From Anodontia alba (Eukaryota > Mollusca > Bivalvia > Lucinida > Lucinidae), in NCBI GenBank assembly GCA_964016985.1, contig OZ024828.1:80088033-80152032 (forward strand): DNA of 64,000 bases. Direction: 5' to 3'. The notes under the pieces were generated by a model, which saw nothing but the letters and a program-made list of their open reading frames with translations, had not been told where the DNA came from and ran no database searches. A program made the position numbers and the translations under genes. Of this stretch, positions 55,676 to 64,000 are shown one piece after another. Positions within the stretch are counted from its first letter, which is position 1, and the number at the start of each line of letters is the position of its first letter.

Positions 55676-55905
55676 ATCATGAGTGTCCATGCAGGATAGG
55701 GATATCTCTCCCGAGGGTAGGAATTTCAGCCTGGTTGAAATTCCTACCCCGAGGGTAAGATTTTCCTATATTGCATGGCCTGGCTCATGATCGATTCTTT
55801 TTCTCCCACCTTTGTACCTGGTACCAGCGTGGACATGTGAGGTAGAAGTTTCTCACATGGACAATAAAGCCCATCTCATATAGGAAACGGTGGGAGAAAT
55901 GTACT
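55676..55905. mobile_element. Two adjacent foldback structures, probable MITEs
   Basis: The first (55676-55792) has ends ATCATGAGTGTCCATGCAGG and the near-complement TTGCATGGCCTGGCTCATGA, with an inner hairpin GGGTAGGAATTTCAGCC/GGTTGAAATTCCTACCC. The second (about 55800-55900) pairs TTTCTCCCACC with GGTGGGAGAAA and contains ATGTGAGGTAGAAG/TTCTCACAT. Confidence 0.55.
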
Positions 55906-58610
55906 TCCGCACTAGTGAGTCCTGAGAAGACTCACATCAGACATGCGTATCTGATCCGTATGATTGGTCTTTGTCTTTGGCACTCTTTGGATAACCAAAT
56001 ATCAAAGGTTGGTTTAGCTGGCAGCGAAGTCTCCGATCAGATTGCCCAAATGCCCATACCAATATGAATCTTCGTCAAACTCGCATGTTGGACCATTTCT
56101 CTAGCCAGAAATTCTATACCAGTCTACACAGTTGGCAATAATTACCTTGTGAGACATTCAGCAAACTGAATAAACTTGACCGATTTTCCGTCTTTTTTAA
56201 AGTTTTATGACTTCTGAACAAATTATGTGTCTAAACCGCGGCAGAAGTAAGGGCGAGGATTGTGGCCACGTAAAATCGATTGCCACAATCACAAACCGCA
56301 GCCCTTAGAAGCCATCAGGCGTGTAATGTTGTACAATGTAGGTTTATTAGAAGGAAAGAAACTAAAGGTATACTCAGACAATAAGAAGATCAAATTTGTC
56401 AAAAGGTAGTACTAGAACATACCTTCAGAGTTTTGCTCTGAAAGTCAATGTTTTTTGTATATAAATGGGAAACTCTGAATCCCGCGTGGCTACCGAGAAG
56501 TTTAAATAAAAGAGGTAATATTTTAAGCAAGAGTTCACCAGCGGATGACTGGAGTACAAACATTTCGAAAACAAATGGGATAATTATGACATTGACCGAT
56601 TTTCATCAGATTTAAACAACTAATGTTAGAAATTCAATAGCAAATATTGGGTACTAGGTATAGACGCAATAGATACTTTTGATCAAGATTGGCAGGTTGT
56701 CAAAAATTAGTTTGTTCCTCCACCATCAATCGGTTGCCAAATCATTAAACTACTGACGAAAGAAAAAGCAGAAGGAACGTTTATTTTACCAGAGTGGCGT
56801 TCAGTATCCTTTTGGCCTTAACGTTTTGACAGCAACTGTACATTTAGAAAATGTATAACAAGTCACGAAACGTTGTCTAAAGCAAATATTATAAAATCAG
56901 GAGGATACAATAAAGGGATATTCACAAAACAATCTGTTCGCATTCAACATGATAGCTTTCAAAAATTCGTTCCTAATACTTTTAAAAGTATGAAACTTTT
57001 GAAATATTCTAATCGGTTTCGACAACTGTACATAATTTGCCAGGCAAAAATTCTGTTAATTACATAGTCCCCTGTTGAATCAACTATCAAAATGTATTGA
57101 AATTCTGGCGGATTAGAGACTATTTTGTCGCAAAAAGTTATAATACGATGTTTGTGTTAGTTTTGCAGGTATTGGTCTAAATGTAAGGCTGACGTGTGCT
57201 CAGAACGATGCTGTCATTGCGGGTTCCAGAAACCTTTGTGATTGCATCTCTGAGTATATGTTACATTCAAAGAGTGATATAATACGGTAAAAAGTTCTTT
57301 TCTGCCTTTCAAAACCTATTCTGTGTTCAAAAATATAATGCTGTGCCCGCTGAGCCTAGAATCATATTGTATTATACTTGACTAAATTATTAGATTCTGG
57401 CATTTCAGCTAATGTCATGTCTACCGTAATATTCTCTTTGAAATGGGCACACAGCATAAATGGATTGGCTTAGCCTACTGACAATGGATTTGTGAAAAAT
57501 ATGCATGAATCGGCTAAAAGACTGAAATCTAGTGAAATCGTTAAAATGAACGCTAGCAGCCAACAAGACGTATAATTATTTTGTATGTTCTTATGATGAT
57601 CCGAGTTTTGTTAAGACTAATAGTTTCTCGCGTTTCGACAGTATAGCGAAAAACTTGTCTTAATGGTATCAATATTCATCATGTGGTCAGTCAGGTGGTC
57701 TAGTGGGCAGTTATTGAGTCATGTAGCAATGATTTTAGCGCCGTTTTGGTCGGTAATTGTCAGTTCCTGGGATGCGCTTTCATAATTCACACTAATTTTT
57801 ATGGTTATAAATTTATGAAAATGATATTTAGCGCTTTCAAAGCCTTGTTCAATTTTATATCATCGTTTCATTTTACATGTCGTATAACAAAATGTGGCAG
57901 AATGGTAGTTTGTGAATGTCGCAGTATTTGGATATCGGGGTAGGTCGATTCTCGACCTTTAGACGTATACCTAGCATTATCATCAACGCATGTTCCACAG
58001 TTTTCCCCCACAGGCTTTTATCTCTTGTTTCGCGCCTGGCTAGTATATGGTTCAAGGATTTATTAGAACCCTATATATTATATATGCATTTGACTTGTGG
58101 CATTTGGTTATATGTGATGCAGATGTAGTATGGATATCGCTGCTTCAGCAGGTGATATTTATATAAATGGACTTTTGTACTTTCACCATGCGTATTACAA
58201 TTTTGATTTCTCTCTCTTTATATTGCATTAAATGCTTGCAGCCAGCATTAAACGCTCACAGCCAGTAAAACGTATAATTGTTTTGTGTGTTCCTATGATG
58301 ATCAACGTATAGTTAAGACTAAACATGCGCGCATATGTATGTATGTATGTGTGTATACTTACCTGTATTTATATATGTATGTATACGTGCGTGAGTGTAT
58401 GTGTGTAGATACTGTATGTATGTATGTGCATTCAGTCATTCTTCATATTGTTAGACGAATATTTCACCCTGATGCCTACGTACATACATACATACGAACG
58501 AATGGATGGATGAATGAATTAAGTTAAACCGGGCGCAAAATAAAGATTTTATACTGTTTTACAGCGATAACGAAATGAAAATACAGGACTCTCAAGTACC
58601 GGATTGCAGT
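55906..58610. other. Mostly unassigned AT-rich DNA
   Basis: A short Penelope-like tail word (GCCACAATCACAAACCGCAG) occurs at about 56283-56305. A (TATG)n-type microsatellite lies at about 58330-58440 and a weak tRNA box A-like word at about 57680. No coding exon is convincing. Confidence 0.45.
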
Positions 58611-58614
58611 TTTG

Positions 58615-58890
58615 TTTATTTTGTTTGCAGTTTAACGGCCCAGAAACACTATATAAGTCATATCGAGCCGGTCAGTTTACCTAACCACACTTTTTTGGGC
58701 AGCGGTACAGTGCACATTCTTTCGCCAAAAACTGAAAACTGCCTTTCTTGAATCGAAGGAAGGGAGAGAATGGCCGTCGAAAAGAGTTCATGATAAATCT
58801 CCACAAAAGAATGTGTCCGACTCGGCAGATATTGAGTCCGTGATCTCCTGATCACCAGTCAGACGCTTATCCGACAGAGCTACCGAGTTT
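58615..58890 (-). mobile_element. tRNA-derived SINE, diverged
   Basis: Minus-strand head (complement of TCCGACAGAGCTACCGAG), body TTGAATC-GAAGGAAGGGAGA complement, and tail complement GTTTAACGGCCCAGAAACAC match the SINE at 41905-42214 with many substitutions. Confidence 0.65.
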
Positions 58891-58899
58891 CAATATTGA

Positions 58900-59140
58900 A
58901 TTGGTTAACTCATACATGCCTAGAGTCCCAAAATGGAACTTTGGCAAATAGTCAAGATCAGACGCCATATGACGCGTTATTTGTTTCCGTGGAGTCTGTT
59001 TAGGGTCTTTACTATTTGTTGAAAGTAGAGGAATTTAATAGTTAAATGAAACAGTTTGAATCCAAGTTCAGGACCATTTTTTTTTCATCCTATGCTCAGA
59101 GACTATCGACTCACCAATGATGTCAGTGCTTTGATTTTAG
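58900..59140. repeat. Interspersed repeat of about 400 bp, copy 4 (partial)
   Basis: Contains AGTCAAGATCAGACGCCATA, GTCTGTTTAGGGTCTTTACT and the tail words CATCCTATGCTCAGAGACTA and CCAATGATGTCAGTGCTTTG found in the copies at 8150 and 9490. Confidence 0.55.
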
Positions 59141-59296
59141 TAATAGATTTACATGACAGACTAGATACAAAATAATATAAAACATAACGGCTGAAGTCTA
59201 ATAGTCACTAAAAGTATTGTGTTAAAAATAAAAATAAGATCCTGCAAGAAAACCAGCATTTCAAATGAATACATGAAATCCGCGTTCGAAGTTTCC

Positions 59297-59390
59297 TGCT
59301 CAAAAAAAGGGAAGAGAAAAGTCCAGGGAATGCCACAATCACAAACCGCAGCCCTTCCCAGACACCAAGAGGAAGAGGAAATTAGCTAAA
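59297..59390 (-). mobile_element. Penelope-like (lineage 2) tail fragment, short
   Basis: AAGTCCAGGGAATGCCACAA, CAAACCGCAGCCCTTCCCAG and CCAAGAGGAAGAGGAAAT match the start of the tails at 11670 and 35413. Confidence 0.65.
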
Positions 59391-60152
59391 TCGAAAAGGG
59401 CATTTACTCTATCAGTATTAACCGATTCAAACTCCCAAATCAAACAGCGAGTACAACAGAAGAAACAAACAAAAATGCGAGATTATTCATTTAAACTGTG
59501 AAAGGGTATATATTAGCCTCGACAAGCTGCGTGAAGAAGTTTGAACCAACTGGCATCCATATAGCGCACAGCGATGACGCTGATCAGATTGCGCGAATGA
59601 GCAAAGTGACCTGACTCTTTGCTGGGCGGTCATGAGCCATTGAAGACTTTAATCATTATGCCCGGATTAAAAAAAAGGAACCCCCTTTGTATATTATATG
59701 GAAATAACGAAATAGTTTCAAGAGTTTCCAAATTTTCCAGAAAGCACAACACAATGAATAGTTTTAAAACTGTTTAGTAGTAAAGTATAGGAATTTCTCA
59801 AATAGCTATTTTCTATAATAAACAGTGTGATGACATGATAGTAGTTACCAGTGAATTAGTTCACAGTGTCGGAACTGGTTTACAGACTGCTTTCCGCGGT
59901 ATTACATTTCATCTTGACGTCCTCGGTTGCCAAAAGAGACATAAGCTCGACCAAATCAAAGACGTTACTATATCGTCATGAAAAAACTGTTGACATTACG
60001 TCATGAAGTGACTTCAAAGTGCTAACGAACAGACTGAATAACGCCATTTTCTTACGCTCTTTATTCTTCTTCTGCTCTGTTTGAAACAATTTTGTGGCGC
60101 CTACAAGAAAACAGTACTAGCAAAACGGTATATAATAATATGGATTTTTCAT
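59391..60152. other. No gene recognised
   Basis: AT-rich DNA upstream of the second Ngaro-like copy. A CAGATTGCGCGAATGAGC-type foldback word occurs near 59580-59640. Nothing else supportable. Confidence 0.4.
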
Positions 60153-60342
60153 TGTCAGGAGAAAACACATGAATACGGTTATTTTGCCTTTTCTGGACTT
60201 TTTTTTTTTCAGGATTAAGCGTTCAGTTTTAAAATGATCTCATCAGAATAGCCAGACGCTTGCATTTTTATTCCCCATTCGGATATCCTCTCTCTTTCAC
60301 AGTTTATGCTGAGTAAACGCACCTTGAAATAATTTTTGGTTA
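60153..60342 (+). repeat. 5' direct repeat of the second Ngaro-like copy
   Basis: Matches 2994-3207 in the same orientation (GTCAGGAGAAAACACATGAA to AAACGCACCTTGAAATAATT) with scattered differences. Lies directly upstream of the gag-like ORF. Confidence 0.75.
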
Positions 60343-60385
60343 GTTGACTTATTAGTTATTATCAATCATCGAGAAAGCCGAAAAC

Positions 60386-61190
60386 ATGTCGGGAAGAGGA
60401 CGTGGAAAATCTGTACAAAAACGTGCGGGCAACGGGACTGCCAGACAGTCAAAGAGGAGACGAGGCAGTTCAATGCCCGATGCAGAGCAGAGTAATGAGG
60501 TCGAGGTTTTTCAGCTTCTGGATCTGAACGATGATGGTGTTGTAGTTGATGCTGGTGACAGTTCTCACAACAGCACAGGTAATAAACACAAATAAATCAG
60601 GACCTTCACAATTGCGTTACGTCGATTTTGAATAATTAATTACCGAGTCCAATCAAGCAACCACAGGCACAACCTTCACAACAAACACCAAGACCAAGGT
60701 CAGAAAGTTCCGGAAATGACCAAGACACTACATATCTTGAAGAAGAAACATTGAGGTAAGGTGAGGAAGACATGTCTTCTCATGTTCCGATACAAGTTTG
60801 TTAAAAAATTTGCGACCATCAGTACATCAATATTGCACTGTTATTAAAAGACAATATTGAACTCCAAGACCTATATACGGGAGGGGTGATCCAAATCACA
60901 GAAATGGGTCTCGTTGAAACCTGGGCAAAAATGTCCAGAGATAAGGTCACGTCTATTGACAAATGGACAGATGTTTTCCTGATATTTAAATCAATTTATA
61001 TTAAAATGTATCCAAGTAAATGTCAGGAACTGTTGCAATATATAAGCATCATTCGCAGGTTTGTTCATGCATGCTCACACTGTGGGGGTCAAAATCATAG
61101 TCGTCATTCTTGCTTGAAGTTGCTCGGCACCCCTACAGTAAAAAGGGAAGATATCTCTTTTCGTAGGCCACGAGGATTCAGTAACTGTCC
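60386..61190 (+). pseudogene. Gag-like region with CCHC zinc knuckle
   Basis: The ATG at 60386 opens a basic N-terminus (MSGRGRGKSVQKRAG, then RQSKRRRGSSMPDAEQ), stopping at 60595. Another frame from about 60886 gives EMGLVETWAKMSRDKVTSID and MYPSKCQELLQYISIIRRFV. It ends in CSHCGGQNHSRHSC, which fits C-x2-C-x4-H-x4-C, the nucleic-acid-binding knuckle of retroelement Gag proteins. At least one frameshift and stops separate the parts. Confidence 0.7.
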
Positions 61191-61195
61191 CAGAT

Positions 61196-61471
61196 TGATT
61201 GTGTTGGGGTTTAAAGACACGCCAACCCTTGTGGGTCATTTTGTGTCGTCTCCCAGAGAAAGGGAGAAAAGAGATAGTAGAGGAGATTATAGAGAGGAAC
61301 AGGGAAGAAAGAAGAACAGGAATGAAAGTAAAGTAATAAAAACATTCCCCTTCTATCCAAACCTGCTACAAGGATAGCAAGCCTTGCCGAACTGTAAGCA
61401 AATATCATTTGGACGCCCCAGTGATGTAAGCTACACGACACCTTCGCACCACCCGACCACCCCCTACTTTT
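61196..61471 (+). repeat. Interspersed repeat TGTTGGGG, copy 3, inserted in gag
   Basis: TTGTGTTGGGGTTTAAAGAC to about CACCCGACCACCCCCTACTT. CCAGAT occurs at both borders (61190-61195 and 61472-61477) and reads as a 6-bp target duplication. Insertion after decay or during activity cannot be told. Confidence 0.78.
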
Positions 61472-61489
61472 CCAGATGCGGACGATCTT

Positions 61490-62460
61490 TCACGCGACGT
61501 GGCAACAAGCAGTAGGGACCCCTCTGCACAATTTGAAACCACAGTCTCCCATGAAGATCTACAGTTGGACTCACATTTGTATACATTATCAAGAACGCCT
61601 ATTAACCTTAAACATTTGAAAACAGAACTTGTTGGCTATGACATTGAAAAGAGTACTGAAATTTTGAATGGTTTCTCTTGTGGCTTTCCTCTGTACTATA
61701 CTGGGTTTCGCATGCCATCTGATGCCAAAAATCTAAAATCTGCTAGAATGCCACCAGATGTGGTTGCTCAAATAATCAGACTGAAATAGACACTGGCATG
61801 GTTACCGGGCCCTTCGACACGGGTCCGCTCGCCACCTTAAGGGTTTCTCCCCTTGGTATTGTCCTTAAGAAAGAACCATAGAATTTCGCTTAATTCATCA
61901 ATTATCGTACCTTGCTGGGAATTCGATAAATGATTTTATTGATCCAAAATTATGCTCTGTACAATATACCAGCTTCGATGAAGCAATTCATATGGTTCAG
62001 AACTTAGGTCGCGGTTGTTTATTGAGGAAATCTGATATGAAATCTGCCTTTCGATTATTGCTTGTTTCTCCAGCTGATTTTAATCAGCTGAGTGGTTTAT
62101 GTCCCATGAGAAATAAGTCTATGCCATTTGGATGTAGTATTTCTTGTCAGAAGTAGGAATTATTTTCCACATTCTTGGAGTTTTGTGTTACAAGCAGGCC
62201 TATGTTGGCAGGTTGCTTCACTACTTAGATGATTTTATCTTTGGTGGCAAGAAGGGGACCAATAAATGTGCGTACATTATGTCTGCATTCCATGGAAAAT
62301 GGCATTATTGGGTGTCCCTGTTTCATCCGACAAAACTGAGGGCCCAAAAACAAAAATCTGTTTTCTGGGTTTAGTGATTTATTCTGAAGAAATGTTGGTT
62401 CGCATACCAGCAACAAAAATAAGTGAGATTACCCAAAAATTGAGGAAATTTTAACACAAG
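61490..62460 (+). pseudogene. Ngaro-like reverse transcriptase, broken
   Basis: Words in order: DLQLDSHLYTLSRTPINLKH, GFSCGFPLYYTGFR, LPGPFDTGPLATLRVSPLGI, the motif region around QYTSFDEAIHMVQNLGRG, SDMKSAFRLLLVSPADF (Asp of motif A), MPFGCSISCQ and YLDDF (catalytic, 62222-62236). Frames change several times and stops occur at 61787, 61878 and elsewhere. The polymerase would copy element RNA into cDNA. Confidence 0.78.
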
Positions 62461-63480
62461 AAAAATGTACACTGAAAAAAGATGTAGTCTTTGATTTGTC
62501 CCCTGAACTTTGCGTGCAGGGCTATAATTCCCAGAAGATCACTGTGTAGAAGATTGATAAATGCAACTTGTGCCAAGCCGTATTATCATTTAAGACTCAC
62601 TTCGGTCATGAGAAAAGATCTTCAGCTGTGGTTACAATTTTTCAAGGACTTTAATTGCATTTCTGTTTTCCATGACAGGTTTTGCTTGTCAAACGAAGAT
62701 GTTCAGTTGTTCACTAACAGTCCCCATGGCCACCACCTTGGGTTGATTTAGGCATAACTGATGATATAACAGTATTTGAACCTTTTCCCCTGTTGTTTTC
62801 CTTACATATCTGGGGTGAAGACCACAGGAACAAGAAAATCATTTTCAGGTGTGACAACCTGGCTGTGGTGCACATAGTTAATTCCATGACCTCAAAGTCT
62901 GACAAAGATATGACCATGCTCAGAGCTTTCACTCTGTTGTGTTTGAAGCTTAACTTGCCGCGAAGGCTCAGCACATCAGTGGATTTTTTAACCAGATCGT
63001 TGACTTATTAGGTGGTTTCAAATTTCAGAAATTCCGTCAGCTAGCACCAGACGCAGAGGCCGCACCAGCACCAGTGCAAGCCCATCTCTGGAATATCTTC
63101 AATTAAGGTCCAGAAAATTACTAACAGCCAGCTTTGCCACTAATTCTCAGCTTGTTTACAGGAACACTATGAGGCCTTTGTTGCATTTCGTCAATTCTAC
63201 CATCTTGCTGAAGCGTGTCCGTCCCCTGTAGACCACATCACATTTTTTATCACTTATTGCTTTTAACAGGGTTACTCCTCTTCTACTATTTCTACTTACA
63301 TTTCGGGGATGATCTTTTACCACAAAATCCATAAGTGGGAAGAGTTCACTTATGTCCATCTCATTCATTCCGTACTGGTCGGGCAACTGTGCTGGCCTCT
63401 CAGGGTGAATGAAACAATACAAAATGGGCAGATGGAAGTCGGATACAGTAGATCAGTACATTCGTCTTTAATCATATAGA
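62460..63480 (+). pseudogene. RNase H and recombinase remnants of the second Ngaro-like copy
   Basis: 62530-62710 and 62750-63010 match 10-530 closely, but about 60 bases around the RNase H segment AYFAGKWTC are lost near 62722. 63100-63345 matches the recombinase N-terminal domain, then jumps near 63350 to the SFRTGRATVLASQ-type HxxR segment, deleting about 500 bases relative to copy 1 (including GLLRVSEL). Confidence 0.78.
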
Positions 63481-63504
63481 CACTTCGTATTGCCATTACT
63501 TACA

Positions 63505-64000
63505 ATTAATTCGATTTGCCAGAGTGCCTAGTCATGTAACTCGTAATAAATTGCTAACTGCTAAACTTCTTAATCAGGGTTATCGGTATCATTAACTACG
63601 TAAAGCCTTTTCTAAGTTTTATAGACGTCATTCCGATTAAGTTTCTATATTCAATGTTGGACTCAAATCTCTTCTGCAACAAGGCCTATCGAAACCCGAA
63701 GTTTATGGTGACTTAGTATATAAATTCAGAAAAATATATGCTTGCAATGACTTCAGTACCAAATTTCGTAAAATCATTCTTCGATATAAAAAGTATTAAG
63801 TACAACATAAATGTTATACGACAGACTGCATGCATGGTTTTTAACCCAATCACGGTTAATAACTTTGCTTCCCTCTTTAATTGCACGCCGGCGGGTTAGG
63901 CCTCAGATTCTATGATGGTTCCAGCGTTAAGGCTTACTTGAAATTTAATTTGGGGTAATGTTGGTTGGTACTTGATGCTCTATCTTTGGTCGAGCCCATC
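63505..64000 (+). pseudogene. Penelope-like (lineage 2) C-terminal fragment, sense
   Basis: RFARVPSHVTRNK, LLTAKLLNQGYRYH, LRKAFSKFYRRHSD, KSLLQQGLSKPEVYGDLVYK and FRKI match the coding end at 12262-12700, with stops. Continues to the window edge. Confidence 0.72.

Larger units (their letters stand above)
60153..63495 (+). mobile_element. Second Ngaro-like retrotransposon, 5' repeat through truncated recombinase
   Basis: The order is 5' repeat, Gag, inserted short repeat (61196-61471), reverse transcriptase, RNase H, recombinase N-terminal domain, then a jump to the HxxR region. The sequence stops matching the first copy near 63495, before the hydrolase, and a Penelope-like fragment begins at once. 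It is inactive. Confidence 0.8.

Noticed and set aside
58285..58527. Tyr/Val/Cys-rich ORF
   Set aside because: Product of the TATG/TGTA microsatellite.

Overview
This window is eukaryotic, AT-rich and dominated by repeats. The sequence supports a metazoan, most likely a marine lophotrochozoan and probably a bivalve mollusc; this is inference. The reasons are split spliced exons with GT/AG borders, tRNA-derived SINEs with box A/box B heads, Penelope-like retroelements with an N-terminal GIY-YIG domain, a Ngaro/DIRS-type tyrosine-recombinase retrotransposon carrying an SGNH hydrolase, many MITEs, and long microsatellites and homopolymers.

Layout. 1-3207 is the 3' half of a decayed Ngaro-like element (RNase H, tyrosine recombinase, SGNH hydrolase, 3' direct repeat). 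3.4-14.7 kb holds Penelope-like fragments in both orientations (one long sense copy at about 4.72-7.85 kb), SINEs, foldback elements and the first copies of an eleven-copy palindromic MITE family (called family A here). 15.2-21.4 kb is a block of three tandem-repeat types: a 21-bp GATATC array inside inverted-repeat-bounded units, a satellite of about 181 bp built from two half-units, and a repeat of about 160 bp. 21.4-37 kb is mostly AT-rich repeat sequence with a possible but unidentified spliced coding segment near 29.3-29.7 kb and a second tandem array at 31.4-32.6 kb.

38,140-50,279 (minus strand) is the one host gene I can reconstruct: three exons, all joined in phase 0, encoding a 331-residue GNAT protein resembling NAT16/histidine N-acetyltransferase. 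Its two introns (6.6 and 4.5 kb) and its 3' flank are packed with mobile elements. The last few codons and the stop codon appear to come from a Penelope-like fragment. 50.3-60 kb is AT-rich with MITEs and minisatellites. 60,153-63,495 is the 5' part of a second Ngaro-like copy (5' direct repeat, Gag with zinc knuckle, reverse transcriptase with YLDD, RNase H, broken recombinase) with a short interspersed element in gag. 63,505-64,000 is another Penelope-like 3' fragment.

The most notable unexplained pattern is a long near-perfect palindromic core (GGGTACTC-RTTAGAA-n-CGCCTC and its complement). It recurs about twenty times across the window inside several otherwise unrelated MITE backbones, often with one arm deleted.
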